Assembly: GCA_900314165.1 (NCBI GenBank)
Contig: OMUE01000039.1
Coordinates: forward strand, 1 to 41,238
DNA: 41,238 nucleotides
Source of the DNA: an uncultured Acidaminococcus sp.
Lineage (GTDB): Bacteria > Bacillota_C > Negativicutes > Acidaminococcales > Acidaminococcaceae
Direction of reading: 5' to 3'
Shown here: positions 22,812-31,053 of the stretch, piece after piece
Position numbering within the stretch: position 1 is the first letter of the stretch
Layout: each line of letters begins with the position of its first letter
Program-made: the position numbers and the translations under genes
Notes under the pieces: model-generated
The model's input: the letters and a program-made list of their open reading frames with translations, nothing else
Told to the model about the DNA's origin: nothing
Database searches by the model: none

Positions 22812-24725
22812 TTATTGTTTCTTCGTTCTGATTTCTTCCTGCAGTTTGACAATGAATTCGTCCACAGGCATTGCACCTTGGTCGCCTTCGCTGCGGCTGC
22901 GGACGGAAACCGTACCGCTTTCTACTTCTTTTTCACCTACAATCAGCATGTAAGGAACCTTCTTCATCTGGGCTTCGCGGATCTTGTAACCGATCTTTTC
23001 GTTCCGGGCATCCAGATGAGCGCGGAGCTTCAGAGCTTCCATCTTGTCTACGATGCTCTTAGCATAGTCGTTGTATTTGTCCGTAATAGGCATCACGCGG
23101 ACTTGTTCAGGAGCCAGCCAGGCAGGGAACGCACCGGCATAGTTTTCAATCAGGATACCAATGAACCGTTCGATGGACCCGTAAACTACACGGTGGATCA
23201 TTACAGGACGATGTTTCTGGCCATCTTCACCGGTGTAGGTCAGATTGAACTTTTCAGGCAGCAGCATATCCAGCTGGATAGTACCGCACTGCCAGGTCCG
23301 GCCAATGGAATCCTTCAGATGGAAGTCGATCTTAGGACCATAGAAGGCGCCGTCCCCTTCGTTGATCACATACTTCAGGCCGAAGTCGTCCATAGCTTTC
23401 TTCAGGGCGTTGGTGGTCATTTCCCAGGTAGCGTCATCACCCATGGAGTTGTCCGGACGAGTGGACAGTTCTGCATGGTAGGTCAGGCCGAACGTAGCGT
23501 ACACTTCGTCAAACAGACGAATGGTTTCTTGGATGACTTCTTCGATCTGGCTGGGCATCATGAAGATATGGGCATCGTCCTGAGTGAAGCAGCGGACACG
23601 GAACAGGCCGTGCAGGGCGCCGGACAGTTCATGACGGTGTACCAGGCCCAGTTCGCCCACTCTCAGAGGCAGTTCCTTGTAGGAGTGAGGTTCGTTAGCA
23701 TAAACCAGCATGCCGCCGGGGCAGTTCATCGGTTTGATGGCATAGTCCAGATCATCAATCTTCGTGAAGTACATATTTTCTTTGTAGTGATCCCAGTGAC
23801 CGGACATTTCCCACAGCTGGCGGTTCATGATCATAGGAGTCATGACTTCCTGGTAGCCATATTTTCTATGGACTTCTCTCCAGTAATCAATCAGGGTGTT
23901 GCGGATGATCATGCCATTAGGCAGGAAGAACGGGAAACCAGGGCCGTAATCGCTGAGCATGAACAGGTCCAGTTCCTTACCCAGTTTCCGGTGGTCACGT
24001 TTGGCAGCTTCTTCCATCATATGCAGGTAAGCTTCCAGGTCTTCTTTGCTGGCAAAAGCGGTGCCGTAGATTCTCTGCAGCATCTTGTTGTGTTCATCGC
24101 CACGCCAGTAAGCACCGGCAATGCTCATGAGTTTGAAAGCTTTCACTTTTCCGGTGGACGGGCAGTGAGGGCCAGCACACAGGTCCGTGAAGTCGCCCTG
24201 GGTATAGGTGCTGATGACAGCATCTTCCGGCAGGTCTTCGATCAGTTCTACCTTGTAGGGTTCGTCTTCAGCCTTGAATTTGGCCAGAGCTTCTGCCCGG
24301 GGCAGTTCGTTGCGGACCAGCGGATAGTTGGCCTTGACGATCTTGCTCATTTCTTTTTCAATAGCCCGCAGGTCTTCGGGAGTGAAGACATGTTCGCTGT
24401 CCAGGTCGTAATAGAAGCCCTTTTCGATGGCAGGACCGATAGCAAATTTCGTGCCGGGGAACAGGTGTTGGATAGCCTGTGCCATCACATGGGAAGCCGT
24501 ATGGCGAATGGCATGGAGACCTTCTTCGCTATCCGGAGTCACAAATTCTACTTTGGCATCATGATCCAGCGCATCGCTCAGATCTTTATTTACGCCGTCC
24601 ACCTTGGCCAGCAGGGCACTCTTACCCAGCTTCTGGCTCAGGCCCTTGGCGATTTCCAGCAGGCTGCTGCCGGCTTCGAACTCTTTTACACTGCCATCCA
24701 GCAGCGTCACTTTGATACTAGACAT
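22812..24725 (-). CDS. thrS: Threonine--tRNA ligase
   Basis: The 637-residue class II synthetase has an N-terminal TGS domain (1-60), the editing domain with HTASHVMAQA near 73-82 and DLCAGPHCPSTG near 180-191, and the catalytic core. The core shows MNCPGGMLVY with the zinc Cys near 333, then LVHRHELSGALHGLFRVRCFTQDDAHIF (motif 2 and zinc His), and motif 3 IHRVVYGSIERFIGIL near 508-523. The C-terminal anticodon domain begins near 535. The start at 24725 follows AAGGAGG; the frame upstream to 24770 is in the leader. Expression is controlled by a T-box. Confidence 0.98.
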   Translation of the reverse strand: MSSIKVTLLDGSVKEFEAGSSLLEIAKGLSQKLGKSALLAKVDGVNKDLSDALDHDAKVEFVTPDSEEGLHAIRHTASHVMAQAIQHLFPGTKFAIGPAIEKGFYYDLDSEHVFTPEDLRAIEKEMSKIVKANYPLVRNELPRAEALAKFKAEDEPYKVELIEDLPEDAVISTYTQGDFTDLCAGPHCPSTGKVKAFKLMSIAGAYWRGDEHNKMLQRIYGTAFASKEDLEAYLHMMEEAAKRDHRKLGKELDLFMLSDYGPGFPFFLPNGMIIRNTLIDYWREVHRKYGYQEVMTPMIMNRQLWEMSGHWDHYKENMYFTKIDDLDYAIKPMNCPGGMLVYANEPHSYKELPLRVGELGLVHRHELSGALHGLFRVRCFTQDDAHIFMMPSQIEEVIQETIRLFDEVYATFGLTYHAELSTRPDNSMGDDATWEMTTNALKKAMDDFGLKYVINEGDGAFYGPKIDFHLKDSIGRTWQCGTIQLDMLLPEKFNLTYTGEDGQKHRPVMIHRVVYGSIERFIGILIENYAGAFPAWLAPEQVRVMPITDKYNDYAKSIVDKMEALKLRAHLDARNEKIGYKIREAQMKKVPYMLIVGEKEVESGTVSVRSRSEGDQGAMPVDEFIVKLQEEIRTKKQ

Positions 24726-24772
24726 TCCAATTTCCTCCTTAAAATAGCCCAACAAGTTTGGTAGACACAAAT

Positions 24773-25012
24773 AAAAAACCCGTCCCTAAATAGGGACGGG
24801 CATGTGCTCGCGGTTCCACCCTGATTGATCCGGCATGATACCGGACCCTCTCGGACCCTTTAACGCAGGGCATACGATCTTGCCTACTGATTTCAGCAGA
24901 TGGTTTGAAGGTGGTTACCTGTCATTCGTTCTGGGTCGTTCTCAGCAATCGACCTCTCTGTACAGTATCCCTGACAGCTTGTCCTTCGCATTACCATTGG
25001 CTTTTTGAAATT
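24773..25012 (-). ncRNA. T-box leader of thrS, ACC (Thr) specifier
   Basis: Minus strand, 5' to 3': stem I begins near GAAGG and closes at CCTTC, with specifier codon ACC at 24915-24913 followed by a purine and the closing helix, as in T-boxes. The T-box bulge AGGGTGGAACCGCG is at about 24809-24822. The terminator, CCCGTCCCTA with TAGGGACGGG and six T, is at 24773-24801. The codon fits the downstream gene. Uncharged tRNA-Thr(GGU) should favour antitermination. Confidence 0.95.
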
Positions 25013-25018
25013 GTCTTC

Positions 25019-25046
25019 ATTATACTACGGCTATTATTTTTGTCAA
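25019..25046 (-). promoter_or_regulatory. Promoter of thrS
   Basis: Minus strand: -35 TTGACA (25041-25046), 16-nt spacer, -10 TATAAT (25019-25024), both consensus. Confidence 0.88.
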
Positions 25047-25143
25047 GGGTGATTGTAACTTGGGTAAGCGAAGCGAAGAGCGCCCCTCTTTCCCCTTCCC
25101 TAATATGGTATAATATACCAATCAATGATTCTGGAGGTAAATT

Positions 25144-26163
25144 ATGCAAAAACATCCTTTTGCCCGCCGAATTAGTGCCATCCTGCTGTCCCTGACCCTT
25201 GTGGCACCTGTGCTGGCACAGAAAGCCCATGCAGGCACTCTGGAAACCATCGGCGTCATCGGTGGCCTGTGGGCAGTCCTGAATGAACGGAACGTCCATT
25301 ATTATAAATACGCTTCTCCTGCAGGGCCCATCGAAAAGAAATTTACTCCCATGGGTTCTCTGAAAACAGACCACAAAACCTTCAAGGCTCCGAAAACCAC
25401 CTGGAAGAAATACGAAGTCTGGTATCCGAAGGAGGACGCAGCTTCCGGTAAGACCTATCCCCTGGTCATCTTCGCCAACGGCACCGGTACACCGGTGGAC
25501 AAATACGGCCCTGTCCTGAAGCACCTGGCTTCCTGGGGCTTTGTGGCCGCCGGCAATGCGGACGAGAACTGCCGCACCGGTGAATCCTCTGCTGCTACCC
25601 TGGATTTCCTGCTGGCACAAAATGAAAATCCTGAGAGCCCCTTATACGGCAAAATCGATACGGAACATATCGGCATTTCCGGCCATTCCCAGGGCGGTGT
25701 AGGCGCCATGAACGCCGTCACAAAGCAGCCCAACGGAAACAGGTACAAAGCCATCTTCTCAATCAGCGCTACGTCCTCCTTCTGGAGCAAACCTGGCGAA
25801 GTCTTAGGGGAAACCTGGGCCTATGACCCATCCCAAATCCGCATTCCCGTCTTCTTTGCAGCTGGTACGGGCAACTGGGATGCCGGCACAGCCTCAGACA
25901 AATCAGCCACCAGCGGCCAGGGCATTTCGCCCCTGTGGTCCCAGATAGAAAACTTCAACGCTGTTCCGGAAGGCGTCCCCACCGTCAGAGCCAGAGAAAC
26001 GGGAAAAGACCACGGCGACATGCTGCGGGCCCCTGATGCTTATATGACGGCCTGGTTCAGCTACTGGCTGAAGGGCGACGAGGAAGCTGGCAAAGCCTTC
26101 TTTGGAGAAAATCCGGAAATCCAAAACAATAAGAACTGGCAGGACGTAGAGATTGCCGAATAG
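25144..26163 (+). CDS. Secreted alpha/beta hydrolase (cutinase/PETase/chlorophyllase-like fold)
   Basis: The 339-residue protein has a signal peptide: basic MQKHPFARR, a hydrophobic stretch, and a likely cleavage after AHA at 30. The mature part has an alpha/beta hydrolase core: strand YPLVIFANGTGT near 105-116 (oxyanion region), nucleophile elbow GISGHSQGGVGA with Ser182, then a likely acid near D246 and the histidine in KDHGDML at H290. The layout recalls cutinase-like/PET-hydrolase-type polyester hydrolases and dienelactone hydrolase relatives. The substrate is unknown. A TATAAT box lies at 25109-25114 and GGAGG precedes the ATG. No lipobox is seen, so it is probably free or periplasmic. 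Confidence 0.8.
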   Translation: MQKHPFARRISAILLSLTLVAPVLAQKAHAGTLETIGVIGGLWAVLNERNVHYYKYASPAGPIEKKFTPMGSLKTDHKTFKAPKTTWKKYEVWYPKEDAASGKTYPLVIFANGTGTPVDKYGPVLKHLASWGFVAAGNADENCRTGESSAATLDFLLAQNENPESPLYGKIDTEHIGISGHSQGGVGAMNAVTKQPNGNRYKAIFSISATSSFWSKPGEVLGETWAYDPSQIRIPVFFAAGTGNWDAGTASDKSATSGQGISPLWSQIENFNAVPEGVPTVRARETGKDHGDMLRAPDAYMTAWFSYWLKGDEEAGKAFFGENPEIQNNKNWQDVEIAE

Positions 26164-26218
26164 CTTGCCAAAAATGATATAATAAAAGTAATACCCTAAC
26201 AACCAGGAAGTGATTTCC

Positions 26219-26584
26219 ATGCCTATAGAAAAACTGCCCCACGACCACGGGGAACATATTGACGCTGCCTTGCAGGACCTGCCGGACCATGCGAATTTCT
26301 CTGTCGTCTCCGCCCTGTTCGGCAGCCTGGCGGATACGAACCGCGTAAAGCTGTTCTGGATCCTGTGCCACATCGAAGAATGCGTCATCAACCTGTCCGC
26401 CCTGATGCACATGAGCTCCCCTGCCTTATCCCACCACCTGAAAGTGCTGAAGAAAAACGGTCTCATCGTCAGCCGCCGGGCCGGCAAGGAAATGTACTAC
26501 AAAGCCGCCAGCACTGAAGAAGTCCGCCTGCTCCACCATATGATCGAGATGCTGATCGATATTACGTGTCCGGAGGAGGAGTAG
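26219..26584 (+). CDS. ArsR/SmtB-family transcriptional regulator
   Basis: The 121-residue winged helix-turn-helix protein has FSVVSALFGSLADTNRVKLFWIL near 27-49, recognition helix SSPALSHHLKVLKKNGLI near 65-82, and wing SRRAGKEMYYKA near 83-94. The N-terminus PHDHGEH is His-rich and the last helix has LLHHMIEM, both possible metal sites. The ELCVCD motif of arsenic/cadmium sensors reads EECVINL here, so the signal is more likely zinc, nickel or another ligand. The start at 26219 follows AGGAAG; a GTG at 26210 overlaps it. A TATAAT at 26178-26183 gives a possible own promoter. No metal pump is adjacent. Confidence 0.88.
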   Translation: MPIEKLPHDHGEHIDAALQDLPDHANFSVVSALFGSLADTNRVKLFWILCHIEECVINLSALMHMSSPALSHHLKVLKKNGLIVSRRAGKEMYYKAASTEEVRLLHHMIEMLIDITCPEEE

Positions 26585-26801
26585 CTTGAGTAAGTGAAGA
26601 GCGAAGAGATAAGAGCGAAGAGAAGCGCTCTGCGCGGCCCCACCACCGTGCCGTTGGCACGGTTCCCCTCCCCTGCGGGGATGACAGCCCGCTGGGCGAA
26701 GCCCTGTCGCCCCCGTAGGGGGAGAGGGCCAGCGAAGCTGGCGTGGGGGCAGTCCAGCGGACCACTAGCCTCTAACGTCTAAAGTCTAACGTCTCATCCA
26801 A
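26585..26801. repeat. Hairpin-rich dispersed repeat, copy 2
   Basis: It follows the arsR-like stop. The word array GAGCGAAGAGATAAGAGCGA is followed by hairpins GCGC-TCT-GCGC, CCGTGCC-GTT-GGCACGG, TCCCC-TGC-GGGGA, CCCCC-GTA-GGGGG, GCCAGC-GAA-GCTGGC and GTCC-AGC-GGAC, ending in TCTAACGTCTAAAGTCTAAC. The order matches copy 1 at 22588-22755, while several stems differ in sequence but remain paired. Confidence 0.8.
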
Positions 26802-26816
26802 GTAAAAAGAAGAAAT

Positions 26817-26848
26817 AAAAAAGAACCGCCAACCGGCGGTTCTTTTTT
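26817..26848. terminator. Bidirectional terminator between arsR-like and glyoxalase genes
   Basis: AAAAAAGAACCGCC pairs perfectly with GGCGGTTCTTTTTT around AACC; T-runs are present on both strands, serving the convergent genes. Confidence 0.88.
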
Positions 26849-27215
26849 ATTTCTTCTTCGGCGGCAAAATCTCCAGCCAATAATCATCGGGATCCGTGAT
26901 GAAATAGATGCCCATGGCGGGATTTTCGTAGCAGATACAGCCCATTTCCTGGTGTTTCTTGTGGGCCGCTTCGAAATCATCGGTCTCAAAGGCCAGATGG
27001 AATTCATTATCCCCCAGGTTGTAGGGCACCTCCCGGTCCTTCAGCCAGGTCAGTTCCAGCAGATGGCTGGTCTGATGGTCGCCCAGATAGACGATGGTGA
27101 AGTTTGGAGCCTCGATGCGCCGGGTTTCTTCCAGGCCCAGAGCTTCCTTGTAGAACGCGATGCTCTTATTCAGATCCATCACGTTGAAGTTGTTGTGGAC
27201 AAATTTGAAGTTCAT
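26847..27215 (-). CDS. Glyoxalase/VOC-family protein (lactoylglutathione lyase-like)
   Basis: The 122-residue protein has two beta-alpha-beta-beta-beta modules. The first begins FVHNNFNVMDLNKSIAFYKEALGLEE and the second DNEFHLAFETDDFEAAHKKHQEMG. Likely metal ligands are H7, the Glu in HLLELT near 55, the His in NEFHLAF near 75 and the Glu in WLEILP near 116, which suit glyoxalase I (methylglyoxal detoxification). The small-molecule thiol used is unknown. The start follows AAAGGAG. It is the last gene of a run with a DMT permease 11 nt upstream. Confidence 0.8.
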   Translation of the reverse strand: MNFKFVHNNFNVMDLNKSIAFYKEALGLEETRRIEAPNFTIVYLGDHQTSHLLELTWLKDREVPYNLGDNEFHLAFETDDFEAAHKKHQEMGCICYENPAMGIYFITDPDDYWLEILPPKKK

Positions 27216-27226
27216 AGAAATCTCCT

Positions 27227-28168
27227 TTATTTGGCAACAGCTGCTGCGCTCTTCTTCTTCCCATACATGGAAATGCAGGAGCCACAGACGATCAGTGCAA
27301 TACCGATAATCATATTCAGGGTAATAGGTTCACCCAGGACCATCCAGGCAAAGGTACTGGTCAGTATGGGTTTGATGTAGAAAGCCAGAGAGGCCGTAGC
27401 CGGGTTTGTATATTCCATGGCCAGGAAATAGCTGGCGTAGCCTACGCCCGTTACAGCCACGGCAATGTAGGCAAAAGGACCTACGTGAGCCATGGTCAGG
27501 CCTTCCAGAATGGGGATATCCGTAAAGACCTTCAGACCGATGCTCAGCAGAGCACTGCGGACAAAGGGCAGCTTCGTCAACAGGATCAGCAGGAACATTT
27601 CCGCGCTGCCGAATAGGAAGCTGTAGCAGGTTATGGCAATACCCCCAAAGCGCTGACTCTTCTTACGGCCGGCGATACCATACAGGGCAAAGAACACAGC
27701 CGCCATCAGAATCAGGAACACGCTGAGAGCATTGTCCGCAATGTTGGCCGGATCCGCAATGCACACGATACCGGCAAAGCTGAAGAACAAGCTGGTGACG
27801 TCATACTTCGTAATGGCTTCGCCCAACAGGAAATAGGCGAACAAAACGACAAACACAGAGTTACAGCTGAAGATGACGCCGCTGACAGACGCTTTGCCGT
27901 AGACCACGGCCATCTGGTAGAAAATCATGCTGACTACGACGCCCAGAAAACCAGAAAACGCCATGAATTTGTAGTCGTCCGTTGTCAAAGAAACATTTCT
28001 CTGCTTCAGAGCCTTTTTGGCCATAGGCAGCAGCACCAGGCCGCCCACCAGGAACCGCAACACCGTAATCTGGATGGGATGGAACAAACCGGAATACAGC
28101 TTCAGCACCGTTTCCATGGTCCCAAACAAAAACGCCGTCACTAAGATACAGATATACCCTTTGTTCAT
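27227..28168 (-). CDS. EamA/DMT-superfamily permease
   Basis: The 313-residue protein has ten predicted membrane helices in two EamA repeats. The first repeat includes AFLFGTMETVLKLYSG and LRFLVGGLVLLPMA near 40-53. The second ends ASLAFYIKPILTSTFAWMVLGEPIT near 258-282, with the common P..A..LGE signature, and a cytoplasmic lysine-rich tail. DMT permeases mostly export metabolites; the substrate is not predictable. It lies 18 nt after murB and 11 nt before the glyoxalase-like gene. The ribosome binding site is weak (GGGAAG, about 11 nt away). Confidence 0.85.
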   Translation of the reverse strand: MNKGYICILVTAFLFGTMETVLKLYSGLFHPIQITVLRFLVGGLVLLPMAKKALKQRNVSLTTDDYKFMAFSGFLGVVVSMIFYQMAVVYGKASVSGVIFSCNSVFVVLFAYFLLGEAITKYDVTSLFFSFAGIVCIADPANIADNALSVFLILMAAVFFALYGIAGRKKSQRFGGIAITCYSFLFGSAEMFLLILLTKLPFVRSALLSIGLKVFTDIPILEGLTMAHVGPFAYIAVAVTGVGYASYFLAMEYTNPATASLAFYIKPILTSTFAWMVLGEPITLNMIIGIALIVCGSCISMYGKKKSAAAVAK

Positions 28169-28186
28169 TTTTAAAACGCTTCCCTT

Positions 28187-29098
28187 CTATTTCTCACCCA
28201 AGATGCGGACTTCCGGCTCCAGCCATACACCGCTGAATTCATGGACCTTGTTCCGCACGTCCTCCATGAGCTGGAGGATCTCGCTGCTCGTAGCGTTCCC
28301 AAGGTTCACCACGAAGCCCGTGTGTTTTTCGGATACCTGGGCGTCTCCCACTCGATACCCCCGCAGCCCTGCCTGATCAATGAGGGCCGCTGCATAATAG
28401 CCAGTAGGCCGTTTGAAAGTGCTGCCTGCACTGGGAAGATTCAAAGGTTGTTTTGTAATGCGTTTTTGAGTAAGTTCCGCCATACGGCTGTGAATATCGT
28501 CTTTGTTGCCCGGCGTCAGCGCCAGCTCTACCTGCAGAACGATGACGTTGATGTCCTGCAGTGTGGTGTGCCTGTAGGCAAAATCCAGATCCTCGTTGCT
28601 GAGTTCCAGCAGCTTGCCGTCCAGAGTCACCGCCTCTACGGACAGGACCAGGGGCCCGATTTCGCCTCCATAGGCACCAGCGTTCATGACCACAGCACCG
28701 CCGAGAGTCCCTGGAATGCCACAGGCAAATTCCAAACCTGCCAGTCCCCATTCCGCTGCCTGATTGGACAGGGCACTGAGGGAGATGCCGGTTTCAGCGA
28801 TGATATGGGTGTCCTTGTGGATGAGCTGCTTGAAGGCGTTGCCCAGCTGCAGCACCACGCCCCGGATGCCCTTGTCCCGAACCAGCAGGTTGGAACCGTT
28901 ACCCACTACAGTAAGCGGCAGGCCCGCCTCCTTCGTCTGCACAATGAGTTCCTGGACCTGGGTGGCACTGCGGGGCATTACGAAAATGTCCGCCGGTCCC
29001 CCGACCCGAAATGTCGTGTGCCGGCTCATGGGCTCATCCAGCAGGTATTGTTCCGGATAATGGGCTTTCAGGTAAGCCAGAAATTGTTCTTTTCCCAT
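28187..29098 (-). CDS. murB: UDP-N-acetylenolpyruvoylglucosamine reductase
   Basis: The 303-residue flavoenzyme reduces UDP-GlcNAc-enolpyruvate to UDP-MurNAc in peptidoglycan synthesis. HTTFRVGGPADIFVMP near 27-42 and VVGNGSNLLVRD near 64-75 form the FAD domain. GLEFACGIPGTLGGAVVMNAGAYGGE near 121-146 is diagnostic; PSAGSTFKRPTGYYAAALIDQAGLRG near 222-247 carries the catalytic Ser, followed by VSEKHTGFVVN. It is the short (type II) MurB. Its start overlaps the ylbF-like stop by 1 nt. Confidence 0.97.
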   Translation of the reverse strand: MGKEQFLAYLKAHYPEQYLLDEPMSRHTTFRVGGPADIFVMPRSATQVQELIVQTKEAGLPLTVVGNGSNLLVRDKGIRGVVLQLGNAFKQLIHKDTHIIAETGISLSALSNQAAEWGLAGLEFACGIPGTLGGAVVMNAGAYGGEIGPLVLSVEAVTLDGKLLELSNEDLDFAYRHTTLQDINVIVLQVELALTPGNKDDIHSRMAELTQKRITKQPLNLPSAGSTFKRPTGYYAAALIDQAGLRGYRVGDAQVSEKHTGFVVNLGNATSSEILQLMEDVRNKVHEFSGVWLEPEVRILGEK

Positions 29099-29433
29099 TA
29101 CTCAATAGCTTCCTTAATGGTATCCCCCAGGGACTTGGACAGGTCGCCGATCATCATCTGGAACCGGATGTAGCATTGGATGTAGTCACTGGCTACAGGG
29201 TTCAGGTTCAGCACCTCGTACAGCTTTTGCATCTTTTCTACTTGTTCCTTTTCCGGCTTCTTGCCCTGGTATTGCAGCAGTTCGATTTCCTGTTTTTGTT
29301 TCAGGAAATCCTTCACCATAGGTTCTGCCGTGCTGTCCTGCTTCAGTTTCCCTTTGGCTTCCACCATCTTCTTGTATTCGTGGGATTCTTTGATAGCCTG
29401 ACAGAGAGTATTCATTTCGTCATATACGTTCAT
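29098..29433 (-). CDS. ylbF: YlbF/YmcA-family protein
   Basis: The 111-residue all-helical protein (MNVYDEMNTLCQAIKESHEY, then VKDFLKQKQEIELLQYQGK, then LNPVASDYIQCYIRFQMMIG) has the length and heptad pattern of the YlbF/YmcA family, whose Bacillus members act with YaaT in RNA processing through RNase Y. The other two partners are not in this window. The ribosome binding site AGGAGG is well placed. It is the first gene of a run with murB, with TAATG overlap. Confidence 0.8.
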   Translation of the reverse strand: MNVYDEMNTLCQAIKESHEYKKMVEAKGKLKQDSTAEPMVKDFLKQKQEIELLQYQGKKPEKEQVEKMQKLYEVLNLNPVASDYIQCYIRFQMMIGDLSKSLGDTIKEAIE

Positions 29434-29488
29434 GTCGATTCCTCCTAGAGTTTCATATCTAATTTATTATTTTAACACAAATGGAGGT

Positions 29489-29549
29489 TAGGGGCTAGGG
29501 ATTAGTGTGCTAGTTTCTAGTGGGCTAGTGCCTAGTGGTGCGCTGCACA
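29489..29549. repeat. Short-word array (CTAGTGGGC) with GTGC hairpin, second copy
   Basis: Variants of TAGTGTGCTAG, CTAGTGGGCTAG and CCTAGTGG end in GTGC-GCT-GCAC. It corresponds to 663-720. It lies between the ylbF-like gene and the kor terminator. Confidence 0.55.
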
Positions 29550-29551
29550 GG

Positions 29552-29641
29552 AAAAAGGTCTTTAGTCGTTTGTCTTTGGTCATTAGCTTAAGGATACTAT
29601 TTTCTTTCCAGCTAAAGACTAACGACTGAGGACTAAAGACC
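29552..29641 (-). terminator. Long imperfect hairpin terminator of the kor operon
   Basis: On the minus strand GGTCTTTAGTC..GCTTTAG-type sequence pairs over about 31 nt with some mismatches with GCTAATGAC..GACTAAAGACC and is followed by TTTTT. The stem is made of repeated TTTAGTC/AACGACT words, so it may belong to the word-array family. Confidence 0.5.
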
Positions 29642-29689
29642 CTGATATAGCAGAACCGATGCAGGCAGTCTTTATGCTATAAAATATCT

Positions 29690-30238
29690 TTATTTTAATT
29701 GCTCTCCAAGCTCATACCCCTTTGCAAAAGCCTTAAGGTTCAGAGCAATGACCTTATCGCCCTTTTTCTTAAAGAAACCGGCAATTGCTGCTTCAGCACC
29801 TTCCTGGGTAATGACTTGAAGATAGCCTGTAATGATGCCCATGGTGATAATATTAGCGGTTGCCGGGTTGCCCAATTCCCTAGCCATTTTTTCAATAGCC
29901 AGGCCTCTTTCCCGGGCACTGTTCTCCGGATGGGGCTTGACCATTTCCGTATCATACAACAGGAGGGCTTTTGCGGGCAGTTTTCCTGAATATCGTTCAT
30001 AAGCCACCTGATGGAGGCAGACTACAAAATCCGCATCCGTCACATCCGGGAAATCTATGGCTTCGTCATTAACAATGACATCACTCTTAGCAAAGGTACC
30101 TCTTGTCTCCGTCCCATATTCAGAAGAGAGAGTAGCAAATTTATGGTCGTGGTTTACAGCAGCCTGAGCAATGAGCGTGCCACACAGGATCATACCTTGT
30201 CCGCCCACACCACTTAACGTAATCTCTTTCTGTGCCAT
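29690..30238 (-). CDS. korC: 2-oxoacid:ferredoxin oxidoreductase, gamma subunit
   Basis: The 182-residue protein has the gamma-subunit signature LSGVGGQGMILCGTLIAQAA near 8-27, then LSSEYGTETRGTFAKSDVI near 38-56 and DADFVVCLHQVAYERY near 69. The best-fit complex is 2-oxoglutarate synthase (KorABCD) or a close 2-oxoacid relative. It is the last gene of korD-A-B-C; its start overlaps the korB stop by 1 nt. Confidence 0.9.
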   Translation of the reverse strand: MAQKEITLSGVGGQGMILCGTLIAQAAVNHDHKFATLSSEYGTETRGTFAKSDVIVNDEAIDFPDVTDADFVVCLHQVAYERYSGKLPAKALLLYDTEMVKPHPENSARERGLAIEKMARELGNPATANIITMGIITGYLQVITQEGAEAAIAGFFKKKGDKVIALNLKAFAKGYELGEQLK

Positions 30239-31053
30239 CAGGCCTTCCTCCCTTCCTGCAGCTTGTCGATGACTTTTTCATACACTGTAGAATAATCTTC
30301 TAATTCATAGTCAGCAAAAATGCCCGTCACATACTTGCCTTGCAGTTCAGCCGGCGTCATAGAAGCAGCCTTAGTTGCAGGAACTGTATTTTCCTTGATC
30401 CATTTCAGCATGCCGGGAGCGCCGCCCAGTTTGTTATATCTGCCGAAATGGGTCGGACAGGGAGAAACAACTTCTACAAAAGAAAAGCCTTTGTGGTCCA
30501 TAGCTTTACTGATCAGCTGATCCAGCTGGAATACATCAAATACAGTGCCCCTAGCTACAAATGTAGCTCCCGCTGCTTTTACTACATTACACACGTCAAA
30601 ATTCCGTTCCACATGACCATAGGGAGAAGTCTTCGTCAGAGAATGCTTCGGAGTCGTACCAGAATATTGACCGCCTGTCATCCCATAGTTTAAATTGTTG
30701 ACCATGATGGTACAGATATCTACGTTACGGCGGGCTGCATGAATCAGATGGTTGCCTCCGATGGTGATCCCATCCCCATCCCCAACCAGGGCAATAACTT
30801 TTAATTTAGGGTTTGCCAGCTTGATGCCTGTAGCAAAGGCCAGTGCCCGGCCATGGGTGCCATGGAAGGTATTTGTCCGGATGTAGTCGTCCGCTTTGCC
30901 CCAGCAGCCAATACCGGTTGCTACGACCGTCTGTTTAGGATCCAACTGTTTGTTGTCCATGTTCCGCAGTAAGGATTGGAGCACAATACCATCGCCGCAG
31001 CCTGCACACCAGAACAGCGGCAGTTTTTCTGTTACTAAATAGTCTTTAAACAT
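30238..31053 (-). CDS. korB: 2-oxoacid:ferredoxin oxidoreductase, beta (TPP) subunit
   Basis: The 271-residue subunit binds thiamine diphosphate: LFWCAGCGDGIVLQSLLR near 13-30, GIGCWGKADDYIRTNTFHGTHGRALAFATG near 47-76, and the GDG..N motif ALVGDGDGITIGGNHLIHAARRN near 88-110 followed by NNLNYGMTGGQYS. EVVSPCPTHFGRYN is typical of Kor/Vor beta chains. With KorA it decarboxylates a 2-oxoacid to acyl-CoA and reduces ferredoxin. It overlaps korA by 1 nt. Confidence 0.93.
   Translation of the reverse strand: MFKDYLVTEKLPLFWCAGCGDGIVLQSLLRNMDNKQLDPKQTVVATGIGCWGKADDYIRTNTFHGTHGRALAFATGIKLANPKLKVIALVGDGDGITIGGNHLIHAARRNVDICTIMVNNLNYGMTGGQYSGTTPKHSLTKTSPYGHVERNFDVCNVVKAAGATFVARGTVFDVFQLDQLISKAMDHKGFSFVEVVSPCPTHFGRYNKLGGAPGMLKWIKENTVPATKAASMTPAELQGKYVTGIFADYELEDYSTVYEKVIDKLQEGRKA

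Noticed and set aside
22710..24764. 684-codon plus-strand frame opposite thrS
   Set aside because: Shadow of thrS in the antisense strand; low-complexity composition and no family motifs. The same holds for the long frame at 8702-10531 opposite glmS.
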